A stretch of DNA of 64,000 nucleotides from Zantedeschia hybrid cultivar (GCA_030544215.1 JARZZO010000004.1:19952501-20016500); one strand, 5' to 3'; shown: positions 45,480 to 58,215, counted from the stretch's first letter. Numbers and translations are program-made. Notes: generated by a model from the letters alone, not told the origin.

Positions 45480-46054
45480 CAGATTGTATCTTCTGGATGT
45501 TTCTTATGATTCTTTATACCTTGATAATGCTCCTAAGAAAAGTAGGAACAGTGTGAATATAGCCTACCCGTGACATTGTAAGCTGGGGCACATTAATAAA
45601 AACAAACTCCAAAGGCCGCATAAAGATGGATACATCTATCTATTTGATTATGAATCGTATGCAATATGTGAGTTTTGTTTGATGGGTAAATTGACCAAAT
45701 CTCCATTTACTAGACATAGAGAAAGGGCCAAAGAGATATTGGAATTGATACATTCAGACGTATGCGGTCCAATGTCAACTCAAGCCAAAGGTGGCTACTC
45801 TTACTTCATTACATTCACTAATGACTTCTCAAGATTCGGCTATGTATATTTAATAAAGTACAAGTCGGAGGCGTTTGAGAAGTTCTAGAAATTTAAAAAT
45901 GAAGTAAAGAAGCAGACTAGAAAGAGTATTAAGGCTCTTCGATCAGATCGAGGAGGAGAATACTTAAGTACATAATTCACACAGTTCTCAAAAGATAATG
46001 GTATCCTTTCTCAGTGGACTCCTCCTTATACACTTCAGTTGAATGGTGTATCTG
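45480..46054 (+). pseudogene. Integrase N-terminal half of Cop-B1
   Basis: A degenerate GAG-pre-integrase zinc region (KLGHINKNKLQR with a stop before it, CEFCLMGKLTKSPF) leads into the catalytic core: ELIHSDVCGPMST, YFITFTNDFSRFGYVYL, ALRSDRGGEYLST, then a stop and DNGILSQWTPPYTLQLNGVS. Both aspartates (HSDVCG and SDRGGE) remain. The catalytic Glu region after LNGVS is lost to the LTR-X insertion. Confidence 0.85.
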
Positions 46055-47027
46055 TGTTATGTCCAGCACCTTTACAACCCATTAATAAATTTAATTAATT
46101 TAAATTGGATCAATTAACTAATTAAAAGAATTTATTAGTGAGTTTAAGAAACTTGATTTTATCCAATTAACCTAACTATGAAAATCCATTATCCAAATTA
46201 TACCATTAAGAAGAGCCTACTAATTTAGTTCAAATTCTAGGTTGATGCATTAGACAACAGCATACTAAAATAATAATAACTTTCTATAGAAATTTTTGAT
46301 TAAGACATATCATTGGAAAGAACATAAAAAGATACATAAATTTGTAGAAGGCTATTTTTACTAATTCAGATGTTTTAAAAGTAAAAAATATGGATGATCA
46401 ATTTTAGAAATAGCTACCTATAAAGAATAAGTCCTAATTCGACTAGGATTTGAATTAGAAAATAAAAGATGATATGATTAAAATTAACCACGACCTGAAA
46501 AGTTATGTATAACATATTTGACTTGAATTAGAAATCGAACGTAATAAATTTGAATATAATTAATATTCTAATTAATAGGTAGAAAGTTATAATTGGAATC
46601 CTATTTGAACTAGGATTATGTACACAGATTTATTTGACACAGTTCTAGTATTTTAAGCATAACGCCATGCATAAAATTCTAAATTAAGTAAGACAACTTC
46701 CATGAGAACGAAGACTAAAAATTGTAGAAGTTTTATAAAGACCATATGTTTAAAGTAGGTCGTTTACTAGTCAAAATCAGGACATCTTTAAACGAGAAGA
46801 AAATCTGTCAAATTTCTGAGTTCGGAGTACTTAGTACAGCAGGTCAGTAAAATAGGTATATCGATTTATAAAAACATCCAACAATGGTGAGATTAGTGGC
46901 ATTAGAAATATAATAAAAAGTTCTAAAATTTTGTAAAAGACAGTTTTTCCTAATTCGTACGTTTAAGGGGTCAAATTTAAAGGTCTTCAGAAAAATAAAC
47001 TACAGGTGGCGTGAATTGTAACGACCC

Positions 47028-48472
47028 TGTAGGCGCCCGGAACGTCCTCCGCCGCTGCTGTGGGCTTCGGGTTGAGGGCTTATCCGTTCGTCTTAGCACT
47101 GCGGCGATTTAGGAGGGTTAGAAATTAAGGTGTGATCGCCATAAGCATTACCTTACGGTCCCTGTGATCCGCAGGAAGGTGAGAGTGATCGCGTTCTGAG
47201 GGAGCGGGAGATGGGGGTTTCTCCTTCTCTTCCTCCGGCCGGCCAGAGGAGGAGAGCTCAGCAGTCTGCGCGCAGAATCTGGTAAGAGCCCCTGAAAAGA
47301 GAAGACAAACAAAGGAAAGAAATAGCCCGATTAGAACTGTGATATGTAGAATCTATCTATAAAAATATAAAAACTAACTAGAATTGGAGGGAGACACACC
47401 GGATAGGTGTTTGGGGAGGGAAGGTGACCATATGTTATGGCCACCCACCTCCCGTTTTTTGTTTGAAACCTCTGGGGGTAAATAAGGATTGCTAAGTCAT
47501 CCTAAGATGCATGTATGCAGATAGGGTGCTCGTGTGTGAAAAGTGAAATGATATGTTGAAAGTGGACAGAAGAGTGAGAGAGAGAGATGTTACGGAAGGA
47601 ATGAAAAGTGAGAATGCAATGAGGTGAATAGGAAAAAAAAAACAAAAGAGGGTTAAGAAGACAAGCCCATTTTGGAGTGCGGAGGATTCGTCTTGAAGCC
47701 CCTCCTGATCGCTTGCCAACCTCCTCTGAGTCTCTCCTCCGAGCCTTCCCTCCAAAAATGAACTCCTTTTTCCCCACCAACCCCTTTGCTCGAGAGGACA
47801 TGGGGGGTTTAAATAGGTGAAGGGAAAATAGGGGAAAACAGGGGTCTTAATCCCCGTAAATCATCCTGGAGCCAATGGGAAGTGGTCAAGGATCGGAGGT
47901 GGTGCGCGCGGCAGTCGCCGGAGTGGGGAGTGATCGGAGTAGTGGAGGTGAGGGCGGCGAGTAGAGGAGATCGTGGGGAAGACGAGGTCAAGGTGGTAGT
48001 TAGGGGAGTGAACGGCCAGCCAACATGCCTTCCAATCCCGTGGAAGGTTAGGTAGCAGGCCTTCCACGAAGTGGTGGAAGGCGGCCCGGTTGGCCTTCGA
48101 AGGGGGTGGAAGGCAAGGGGTGGCCTTCGAAGGGCAGTGGAAGGCGGACTGGCTGGCCTTCGAAAGGTGGTGGAAGGCGGACTGGCTGGCCTTCGAAGGG
48201 TGGTGGAAGGCGGACTGGCTGGCCTACGAAGGGTGGTGGAAGGCGGACTGGCTGGCCTTCGAAGGGTAGTAGAAGGCGGGCTGGCTGGCCTTTGAAGGGT
48301 GGTGGAAGGCGGACTGGCTGGCCTTCAAAGGGAAAGGTGGCTAGAGTCGGGATTTGGTTAATGGGCCTAGTTATTAGTGGGTTGAGATGGCTAAGATGAG
48401 GGATTTGGTGACGATGGGCTAATGATGGATGGGGTTCATGACCAAAAGGGTGGTCCAAAATCGGTGTCTACA
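47028..48472 (-). repeat. 3' LTR of Tat-Y
   Basis: 1445 bases; minus strand starts TGTAGACACCGATTTTGGAC and ends GGCGCCTACA. On the minus strand GGAGGGGCATT just upstream (48473-48483) is the polypurine tract. It contains an array of 33-bp units at about 48067-48340. Confidence 0.9.
48067..48340. repeat. 33-bp tandem repeat in the Tat-Y 3' LTR
   Basis: About eight units: GGTGGAAGGCGGACTGGCT then GGCCTTCGAAGGGT. The palindrome CCTTCGAAGG and the GAAGGC/GCCTTC arms give hairpin potential. Because 33 is a multiple of three, all frames show 11-residue repeats; these are not genes. Confidence 0.9.
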
Positions 48473-51094
48473 AATGCCCCTCCGGGACACCTATTTTGCA
48501 GTGGAGTGGAACGGAATGATAAATAGGTGTTCCGAAAATTGGACCTGATTTTGGACGGCCCCAAGAAGGGATGAGCTGTATCCAAAGATGGTATGAGAGC
48601 GCGGCAAATGCATGAAAGCTAGCTATTCGAGTTGCAAGGGTGACTAAGAAGAGGAACAAAATTCAGACTAGAGAATCACAATCCGTGGGACCCTCAAGTG
48701 CTGGAACCGCGAGGCCTTGGCGCACCAGGATGTAACGATCTGGCCCAAGGGGATCTCAAGCATGAAAGATGTGAGAGTGTGACTTGAAGAGCTCTCGACA
48801 CAACGGGCGCACGGTGGCCTGGTGCATCATGGGATCGTCAAGTGAGAGAATCTTAGGTACACGTATTGGAAAAAAGGACGAGGTCTTGCAATTCAAAGGG
48901 CTAATAGACGAATAATCGCCAGACTCACAAATCAACAATGGGTTAAGCAGAGTGATAAATTATGGTCATTGCCCCTAGGGCGGGAATGGTGGATGATGCT
49001 TATGCAATGCATGCTGGTTTAAAAGTTAGAAAACAAATTCCTAATGCAAACAGGAGGGATTTATTGGCCAATCGAATAATTTGGGGAATATAGACTCCTC
49101 ATTGTTTTATTAAAAGAGGAACTCAGAGTCTATACACCCAAAGTTATTAGCCTCCTGTATCTTCAATCCTACTTGCTTCAGATTCCCTGCAGCTGCAAGA
49201 ACGCACATCAGTAAATGTAAATAATCAATGATCCAGAATATCTTAATGACAAGCTGTAAGGAAACGAGGGACAAAGGTCCCTGTCGAGTCGAAGCCAGTA
49301 CGGAAGATATGGCCATTCTCAAAGTAGAATGCCAATCCGGCTGCTTTTGGCTTCGACTCGACAGCAAAAAGTGTCCACCTTTTGGACATAGAAATTTTTT
49401 TTTGTATGCACAATAATGAGGGGAAAATAGTTAGTAGTATTTGCTTTCGGCCCCTTGCCCAAAAGAGCAACTACCTTTTCCCTAGCCTTCGCATAAGGTC
49501 AAGAGGTATGCCGTATTCTACTAACCAGACAAAAGGAAGAATTGAAATTGATGCGACAGGTAAATATGCAAATGCTGATGGATATTAACAAATGAGGTGT
49601 GTGATGAATGAAAACATGTTTTTGATTCCACCTACCTGGTGACTGCCCAAACTTAGCCTAGTTGAATGATGGAAGGGAATGCACACTCAACTTCCCAGGT
49701 ATCCTAAGCACACATCTAGATTGATTCGGACCTCTAGACTCCTCAAACTAACCTTGACCGGCTAAGACTCATACTGATGACAATACCGTCATGCCATGCT
49801 TAGGCTCCCAGCTGCTTCCGACCACCAAGTGTGCCCAAAAAGTTTTCGAGGTAAATGATTTGCCCGACCCGGATCTCTTTCCTCACAATCTAGAAGGTAT
49901 AAGATGGAACACCTTGGAACCCTAACAGTCAACCGCGCGACGCTGACCCGGAATCAGACGTCGTCGCACCTGTTGGTGACGCGCATGCATTGACCTAAGC
50001 TCGAAGTCTTCGAGAGTGCTCATTGAGATTATGGCTAAGGAATTGGTTCACCAGAAATACTGACATTACTCTTCACCCATTTTGGACTCCTGTGATCATG
50101 TGAGCATGTGACGATTTTTGAAAAAAACGAACCATTTTAAAATGATATTCAGTCTTTAGATAGCCATCTCATGCTAAACCTTGGGGGAGAAATAGTGAAG
50201 AAATTTTGGAGACAAACCTCACAGGAGGATCGACAAAACCGTTAAAAGGGCGAGCTGTGACAAAACGGACCCCCTTTTTGACCTCCTAGATGCCCCTATT
50301 TTGACTTTTCAGGCCTTTAGTAGATTTCATGGCCAGGCACGGTCACGACCAGGCTTTTTTGTATGATTGCTTGAACCCCTTTTCTTTTTTTTGTACTTCT
50401 TTTCCTTTCTTGATATTTTCGGGGTTATTTGATATTCCGCCTACGAGGACACTGCCCTCTTCACATGCTCTGGTCCTTTACATTTCATTTTTAGGCCTTT
50501 TTGAGGGGTTACATCTATCGGGTTGTTGGGGGAACCGCAGTTTGCTGAGCTCGACCGTTTAAGGGTGTCGACTGTCCTGATCGGTCGAGAGACGAAGAGC
50601 AAAGGTTGCATTTTGACAGTATACTAAAGACTTGAAACTCATTTTAAACAGGTTCTCTTTGAAAAAACGTGTAGGTGTGTACATCTCATGATGATCATAG
50701 GGATCCGTATGAAAGTAAAGTAGACACGTCCAAGGTTCTGGTGGACCATGATCTTATCCAAACCTTAATGTCAACCCAACCTATCATGCAACTAGACCTA
50801 GACAGGGGGTTACGTGGCAGTCACCAGACAGTTGGATTTTGTGTCTTTTTCTGATTTTTTTGTCATTTTCATTGAAGTATGCACATATTTACAAATATTT
50901 TTGTTGCTTTTTGGAATATTGAGATTTTGAAAATTTTGAATTTTTTTGTATTTTTAAAGGTAAAACTTCTTCAAATAGACTCCTATCCAAAGGAAAACTT
51001 TCAACAATTTTCAAATATTTACACTTATTTGTTAACTCTTAAACTAGAAACGAAAGAGCTTACTTACCTCTACAACTCGTAGATAAAGAGGAGG
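48473..51094. other. 3' non-coding region of Tat-Y
   Basis: No retroviral enzyme or other gene recognised in either strand. Short open frames (for example 49110-49470 and 49228-49588) have no motif. A functional element would have RT and integrase in this interval. Confidence 0.7.
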
Positions 51095-52730
51095 CTATCC
51101 AATCCCTAAGCGATTATGCACAAAACTCTGAGGGTGAGTTAGACATGTTGCAAAGGTGGGTCCTTGAGGCAGAGACCCAATGATGGCAGAATTGCCCCAG
51201 TATGTTGGCTCCTCATGAGAGTGAGACTTTTTCTCCTTTTGGGGGTTGTAGTCTCCAAGCATAAAACACTCAGGGGAATGTGCTACGACCAGTGATAGAA
51301 ACCTGAGAAGGGAAGGTGTGTGAAATAGTAAGGGAATGAGAGCGGTGGGTACCGGTTCATCCCTCACTAAGGAGGCTCCTTCTCGTCGAGTGGTTGGCTC
51401 ATAGAACAGCAACTGTGTAGCAAAATCTTCTTCATCCTCTCTTCGAACTTCATTGATTGTGTCCTTCAACTCATCCTCAAGATAGTGTATCTTGAGTACC
51501 TCTTGATTTTCCTTCACAAAGTGATCCAAGAGACTCCATTTTCTTGATCCCTTAGTTGGTTTGGTTGGTAAATAACCCAATTTGAATCCCCCAGTGGTCG
51601 GATTTTCAAAGACAGGCTCTTGAATTCCTTGCTCTTCCTTGCCTAACTCAGATCCCGAACTATACCCCATTTTGTCCATAAGCTGCCAACCTATACTAGG
51701 CCGGGGCTTGGCCTGAGAGTCAACAGATGAAAGGATGGGCTCTTTCCCTTTTCCAGAAGTGATCATGGATGGAATTTGTTCAGTTGAGACTGAGTCCAAA
51801 GACTCAAGATAGGGGGTTCTCTTCATTTTGACAATCTTCCCATTGTATGGGAATTTATAGCACTGATGATTAGTAGGGGGCTCCCAGGGTTTGGTCCATC
51901 CAAGGCCTTCCCAGAATGACGTTGTCTATGGGCTTGACATCAAGGATGTAGAATTCAAAGATCAAAGCCACTGGGCCAATTTCCAGTTTCCCATTTGAGA
52001 CCATCATGGAAGTAGACTCAATCTTCTCTGGATCAATCCCTACTTTCTTGGGGGTCTTGAGTGGATAGACATTGATTGATGCCCCGGTATCCAACAGGAT
52101 GGAGTCCAATGAGTGACCCTTGAGGGTTGCAGTTAAGCATGAGGGAAGGGATTGGCATTCAGGGGGAGCTAGACCCTTACCTGTGAAGGATATCGTAGGT
52201 GTCTGGGTGACTGAGAGAATGGCATTTGTGAGCCCCCTGATAGGAAGATCTTCATTGACTGTAATCTGCTGGAGGAATTTGAACAATGTCTCCCTGTGTG
52301 TAGGAGATCTCCTAATCAACTCTAGGACCGAAATCTTGGCGGGAGTTTTCCCTAGATGTTGTAGGATGTCATACTTGGATTGAGTAATCCTTCTAGACAT
52401 ATTTGAATCCTCTTGGAAGTCCAAGGGTTGACTTGTTGGAGGAATGATGCGATTTCTCAGTGTAACACCAATCAGACTGGGGTCTACTTCTTGATCTGAC
52501 TTTAGTGGTTGGACTGGTGGTGAATTTATTAGGCATAATTGGGTTACTGGACTTGGCTTTGGTGTTGGACACAAGATGGATAGAGGAGGTTCTCTGATTG
52601 AGATTGAGGGAACTTGGACCAGAGTGACAGGGTTGATGACTGTTGGTTGTTCCCTAGGTCGTATCAAGACCAAAGATTTGTCTTGGATAATAGTGGAGAC
52701 TCCTTGCAACGGCTCTCTAGGTTTGGTCAT
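51095..52730 (-). pseudogene. Tat-Y protease and G-patch region
   Basis: 52730-51870 carries ISVLELIRRSPTHRETLFKF, matching the ISVLELIKRSKTHQEALMEY region of Tat-T. The aspartic protease motif LLDTGASINVYP and VILGRPW follow. A stop after LGAPY and a frame change near 51860 lead to 51826-51095, with a G-patch (GWQLMDKMGYSSGSELG) and a segment of unknown function. Frame and order match Tat-T protease-G-patch. The open frame is joined to gag in the same frame except for a TGA at 52749-52751. Confidence 0.85.
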
Positions 52731-52748
52731 CCTAGTAGGGCACTCACG

Positions 52749-54188
52749 TCATACCCCGACCTCTTCATACTCCCAGTACTGTCCTCTGCGATCAACATTT
52801 GGTTCCAAATTTTTGACAAGGGTGCTCACCCTTTCTAGAGAGCTAGATGGATCTTGAGCTACCCGATGAGAGGGCGGAGGGTCTTTGACTTTCAAGGTTT
52901 CAATAGCCTCTCTCATGTGCCCCCAATTAATCTTAGCGCTAGAGGAAGAGGGAACCGCTGAATATGGTTTATGATTGGATTGGTTGTCTGATCTGGACAT
53001 AGGACTGGGTGATCTAAAGGGTTGCCCCAAGGCACTCACCTGTTCATTGATTGTCACTCCCTCTATTGGTGGAGTTTGTGTGGTCCTCTTATTTCTGTCT
53101 TGATTTTCAAAGAAGGACGGCAAAATGGAACTCCATATCTTAGATTGAACTAGCCGAGCTCGATTATAAAGTTGTGCGAATGTGTGAAATTCGCTCAACA
53201 TGAGAATAGCTCGAAGCTACGGGGTAGCATTATTGACCAACATGGTGATAGCTTGAGATTCAGGGATTGCCACTTCCGCCCTAGAGGCCATTGCCCTCCA
53301 CCTGTTGGCAAAATACGTGAACTCCTCTTCAGGCTTCATCTTCTCCATCACAAGATCAAACAAGGTGGGAGGCATGGTTGCCATATGACTAAACTGAGTG
53401 ATGAATTTTTCAGAGACCATATCAAAATTGATTAGGTCTGTGGCGGACAAGGAAGAAAACCATCTTAATGCTTCACCTTCTAAGGATTTCTGGAACAGAT
53501 GGATAAGGAGGACTCTGTCGTAGAGCCATTGATGGGAATCCATGAGGAAACTTGACAAGTGATCATGAGGGTAAGAGGTGCCATCATATTTCCTGTACTT
53601 GGGGGCTTTGAATCCTGGCGGAAAGTAGGCCGGAGGGAGGTTGCAATAGCTTGAGAGAGAGTGTGGTTGTTTCAGGGTAAGTTTCTCGCCCATGAGCTTA
53701 CGCACATAGGTTTCAACCTCACTTTTGTAGATGAATTCCTCCTGCTTGGGAAGAGGTGTAGTTTGAGAAACTGGAATCGGCATGACAGGTGGAGCAACTG
53801 GAGTAGGAGTTGGCTGGTTGATGCGGGTCTGAGCTCTGTTGGAAGATCCTTGGAAGTGAGTTCTCCGAGGAGTGGCATCTTGAGTTTTGCCACAAGAGGC
53901 CAACTGGATGAGTTGATCAGGGGTGTACCGTGATAACACGGCAATAAGTTCCGGGTCCTCACTCGGGTTTTGGAGGGTTATGTTGGAGATTATAGGGTCA
54001 CTTGAAGAAGAAGATTCATCCAAGCACCTTCTCCTAAGTTCCTCTCTAGATGCTTGGAACATGCCCACAAATGTTTGTTGTGGATCCTCTTCAATCCCGA
54101 ACAGAGGGTTGTGTGTGACATTGTGACCAAACTCATACATGTCATCATACACAGTGTTAGCATATATTCGATTCATTATGAAATACAA
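52749..54188 (-). pseudogene. gag: gag of Tat-Y
   Basis: From 54188 the frame contains a retrotransposon gag core (KYRKYDGTSYPHDHLSSFL, HLFQKSLEGEALRWFSSLS, VMEKMKPEEEFTYFANRW). A single stop at 53217-53219 interrupts it, and the same frame continues to 52749 (AQLYNRARLVQSKIW, INWGHMREAIETLK). No zinc finger like that of Tat-T is evident. Apart from the two stops, gag and protease are one continuous reading frame. Confidence 0.85.
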
Positions 54189-55033
54189 ATCCTAAGAGAT
54201 TTTATATTTCACTTGAAAGGTTAACAGTGCATTATGAGTGTTGGTTTCTAACAAATCAAGTTCAAACCCTTAACGACCCTGTATTCTTCTTTCAAAGCCT
54301 GTTCAACCAGAGTTTAGTTAGGTGTCTTAGATTTTGAAAAAATTCTCTCAGTGACACCTATAGGTGAGTCATTGTGAATGGAAAGGCTTAATTAATCCTC
54401 ACACAAAACCCGGGGTTCCTATGGGGTGGTTTCAAGTACAACCTGCTCGGCGGCCAAGTGGGAATCCCTGGCTCGCGGAGACTCACGGAGGTTCCCAACA
54501 GAATAAGACTAGTCACACCCGAGTGGGAATCCTCAGATGGAGAGTCAAACTCTGTGGGAGAGGTAACTAGAAGTGTGATGCCGGCTCTTTCTTAAGACCC
54601 CCACGCAGAACGCCCTGAATCTGACCAAGAGTTAGCAGGCAAGAGAATAATAAACACAACCAGAACACAACCAGAACACGCAACTATTTAATCAATAATA
54701 ATGGAATAACAGGTACTGGACGGCCGGAAGGCTGGCCGTCCAGGGGCTTGGACGGCCAGGACTCTGGCCGTCCACGGATCTGGATGGCCTAGGAGCTGGC
54801 CGTTCAGACAGATGGACGGCCAGGACTTTGGCCGTCCAGGGATCTGGACGGCCTAGGGGCTGGCCGTCCAGGAAGGTGGACGGCCAGGACTCTGGCCGTC
54901 CAGATTCTGGACGGCCAAGAAGTGGGCCGTCCGGGAAAAAAGGAAAGAAATAAAAAGAAAGAAAACAAAATAGAAACTTGTAAGGGTTTTTTAGCTTCTT
55001 ACCTTTGGTCGCGATGCGTGCAGCGAGCAAGTA
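54189..55033 (-). other. Leader of Tat-Y
   Basis: Untranslated region between primer site and gag. It holds the seven-unit palindrome array at 54717-54932. No gene seen. Confidence 0.6.
54717..54932. repeat. Seven 26-bp palindromes in the Tat-Y leader
   Basis: Each unit is TGGACGGCC, eight variable bases, GGCCGTCCA. Units are separated by about 8-11 bases. Arms are perfect in most units. The third unit has GGATGG with CCGTTC and the last loses its final A. The middles alternate between AGGACTCT-like and TAGGGGCT-like types. Confidence 0.95.
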
Positions 55034-55036
55034 GGT

Positions 55037-55054
55037 GTCCCATCGTGATCGCCA
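55037..55054 (-). promoter_or_regulatory. Tat-Y primer-binding site
   Basis: TGGCGATCACGATGGGAC on the minus strand, six bases after the LTR end. It differs by one base from the Tat-T site over 17 positions. Confidence 0.8.
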
Positions 55055-55060
55055 GAGGGT

Positions 55061-56472
55061 TGTAAGCGCCCGGAACGTCCCCCGACGCTGCTGTGGGCTT
55101 CGGGTCGAGGGCTTCTCCGTTCGTCTTAGCACTACGGCGATTTAGGAGGGTTAGAAATTAAGGTGTGATCGCCAGAAGCATTACCTTACGGTCCCTGTGC
55201 TCTGCAGGAAGGTGAGAGTGATCGCGTTCTGAGGGAGCGGGAGATGGGGGTTTCCCCTTCTCTTCCTCCGGCCGGCCAGAGGAGGAGAGCTCAGCAGTCT
55301 GCGCACAGAATCTGGTAAGAGCCCTTGAAAAGAGAAGACAAACAAAGGAAAGAAATAGCCCGATTAGAACTGTGATATGTAGAATCTATCCATAAAAATA
55401 TAAAAACTAACTATAATTGGAGGGAGACGCACCGGATGGGTGTTTGGGGAGGGAAGGTGACCATATGTTATGGCCACCCACCTCCCGTTTTTTGTTTGAA
55501 ACCTCTGGGGGTAAATAAGGATTGCTAAGTCATCCTAAGATGCATGCATGCAGATAGGGTGCTCGTGTATGAAAAGTGAAATGATATGTTGAAAGTGGAC
55601 AGAAGAGTGAGAGAGAGAGATGTTACGGAAGGGATGAAAAGTGAGAATGCAATGAGGTGAATAGGGAAAAAAAAATAAAAGAGGGTTAAGAAGACAAGCC
55701 CATTTTGGAGTGCGGAGGATTCGTCTTGAAGCCCCTCCTGATCGCTTGCCAACCTCCTCTGAGTCTCTCCTCCGAGCCTTCCCTCCAAAAATGAACTCCT
55801 TTTTCCCCACCAACCCCTTTGCTCGAGAGGACATGGGGGGTTTAAATAGGTGAAGGGAAAATAGGGGAAAACAGGAGTCTTAATCCCCGTAAATCATCTT
55901 GGAGCCAATGGGAAGTGGTCAAGGGTCGGAGGTGGTGCGCACGGCAGTCGCCGGAGTGGGGAGTGATCGGAGTAGTGGAGGTGAGGGCGGCGAGTAGAGG
56001 AGATCGTGGGGAAGACGAGGTCAAGGTGGTAGTTAGGGGAGTGGACGGCCAGCCAACATGCCTTCCAATCCCGTGGAAGGTAAGGTAGTTGGCCTTCCAC
56101 GAAGTGGTGGAAGGTGACTCGGTTGGCCTTCGAAGGGGGTGGAAGGCAAGGGGTGGCCTTCGAAGGGCGGTGGAAGGCAGACTGGCTGGCCTTCGAAGGG
56201 TGGTGGAAGACGGACTGGCTGACATTTGAAGGGTGGTGGAAGGCGAACTGGCTGGCCTTCAAAGGGTGGTGGAAGGCGGACTAGCTGGCCTTCGAAGGGT
56301 GGTGGAAGGCGGACTGGCTGGCCTTCAAAGGGAAAGGTGGCTAGAGTCGGGATTTGGTTAATGGGCCTAGTTATTAGTGGGCTGAGATGGCTAAGATGAG
56401 GGATTTGGTGACGATGGGCTAATAATGGATGGGGTTCATGACCAAAAAGGTGGTCCAAAATCGGTGTCTATA
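55061..56472 (-). repeat. 5' LTR of Tat-Y
   Basis: 1412 bases, highly similar to 47028-48472. The difference in length lies largely in the 33-bp array (about 56095-56335), which has fewer units here. The terminal TG is TA at 56472. Confidence 0.9.
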
Positions 56473-57860
56473 GACCCGCCACCCTATAATCGGGAACCCG
56501 ATTACTAAATGGGCATCGGATTATTACCTACGGGTTCACACCCGGATCTCATACAACACATCTGGAGGATTAAGCGTTAAACAAGGCTAAATATAACAAT
56601 CAGACGGACTTCAAGGAAAGTACAAGTGCGCAGGAAGGAAATTAATAATGTCCGTACACAGTCCAACAATAATTACATGGTCCAAAGAATTAAATAAGTA
56701 CAGGCAAAAGCAAAGTACAAGAACATCGGGGCATACCCTGGAACTGAGATAGTTGCTGGTCCGCACACCAAGGAGAACACCACACGCCGCCACTCGCTGA
56801 GAAGTCCACACCTAAAACCGCAGGGAGTGAGCCACACCAGAATTGGGCTCAGTAGGGATCATCCGATCCCCGCCTCCCACTCACACACCCACAAGTATAA
56901 TAATACAAAATGAAGGCAATTAAGTAAAGCAGTCAACACAGCTCCCAAAACCCGATATGGAACATACGCATAAGTAATGCAACATGCACAGTTCTAAGCA
57001 ATTCAAGTAACCCAACTCAATATCATAATTCATAACCAAGGATCTGGCTAAACGATCAAACCACACTGTCGACCGCAGACAAACGTCGCCTCACAATACC
57101 ACCAACGCTTACGCATGTCCACCCCTACGGTGTTCCGGGCACCGCAGGGTGAGGCAATGAGTCAAACTAGGACTAACTGGGATTAGTGAACCACCACTGC
57201 CCAGCTACGTGTGCACACAAGTAGTCTATACTACTGTCCTATCGACCGGACTTCCCTCAACGCCAGGCCTCGGCGCTTCAAGAGGGCCCTGGGGACCAGC
57301 GAAATCCCCTTCAAGCTGAAGCTATAGGGACTACCCGCGACCCTAACCTCCCAGGTCACATCAGGCCAAAGGGCGAAGGGTACCACTCGTAACCTCGATA
57401 TCTCAGGTTACATCAGGCCCAGTGGCAAAAGGTTAAAACTCCAGCAACACCACACCCAGCTCCACAATGAGAAACACGCCGAAAGCTGCCACGACAAACT
57501 AGGAAAGCACCGACCCGCTGAGACCAAACAGTAACCCCTCGGATAGCGCGCTGGCTACTCCGGCCCAACGGGTTCTAGGTGGTTCTGCTTCCCCCAACTA
57601 TAGGTGAAACACAACATGTACCCCTCCCACACCGGTACGGCAACAATGCCACACAGACACCATGGCCCTCCCACTTTGGCATAAGGTGACAAACGCAAAC
57701 CACAACTGTTCCAACTCCACAATCGTATAAGCACACACACATACGATGCGATTCTAATCATACAAAAATCCTCGACCTCGATGTATGATTTAAAGCATGC
57801 ACTGATTGAACTATCTAATAATGAAAACACATATTAATATCATGAGTTAATATGATTCTG

Positions 57861-58215
57861 TCTTGAATCGCGTCGCCCGTGGCTGACGCTATTCAAGCCT
57901 CATAAACTGGTTCATATAAACTCAGCCTCAGAATATGGCCTAAAAGGCGTCATGCCTAGTCGTCATCTTTTAAAACGCGTCGCTGTCTCTAGTCGCCGAA
58001 TAGCGACAGAAGCAAAGATAGACTACGGATGATTCACTTAAAACGCATCGTCCTGGGAAGCCACCATTTGAAAGGTGTCGTTGTCCTTGGACGCCATTCA
58101 CAACAAAACCCTATTCTAACAGAAACCGCTTCTGGGACAATTCTGTCTATATGGCGTCGTGATGGCCCGTCACCATTTTAAACAGCGTCGTCCGAGAGTG
58201 ACGTCATTTAGAGCC
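57861..58215. repeat. GCGTC-type palindrome cluster 1 in LTR-Z
   Basis: At least five units. The clearest is CTTGAAT.GCGTC..GACGC.ATTCAAG near 57862-57897. Others begin near 57950, 58036, 58068 and 58180. Confidence 0.75.

Larger units (their letters stand above)
40908..46054 (+). mobile_element. Cop-B1: long-LTR Ty1/copia element, truncated by LTR-X
   Basis: A 1.57-kb LTR, copia primer site, a 2.2-kb leader with a GC-rich part, gag, protease and the first half of integrase lie in order on the plus strand. Coding sequence is cut at 46054, within the integrase core, by LTR-X copy 3. The LTR family is the same as the inverted LTR at 60258-61813. Long LTR, tRNA-Met primer site and gag/integrase style suggest an Angela/BARE-like lineage; that assignment is tentative. 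Confidence 0.8.
47028..56472 (-). mobile_element. Tat-Y: non-autonomous gag-protease LTR retrotransposon, 9.4 kb
   Basis: LTRs at 47028-48472 and 55061-56472 in direct repeat; target duplication GACCC (47023-47027 and 56473-56477). The element reads on the minus strand, so the 5' LTR is the right one. Internal order: primer site, leader with palindromes, gag, protease, G-patch, then about 2.6 kb of non-coding sequence, polypurine tract and 3' LTR. No RT, RNase H or integrase motif is present. LTR terminus TGTAGACACC and primer site match Tat-T, so a Tat-T-like element could supply enzymes. Confidence 0.9.

Noticed and set aside
48106..48399. Repetitive proteins with GRRTGWPSKGG units
   Set aside because: The 33-bp LTR repeat is open in several frames on both strands; no start context or family similarity.
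54717..54932. CRISPR-like array of repeats and spacers
   Set aside because: Spacers are only about 8-11 bases, repeats are palindromic throughout, no cas genes, and the location is a plant retroelement leader.
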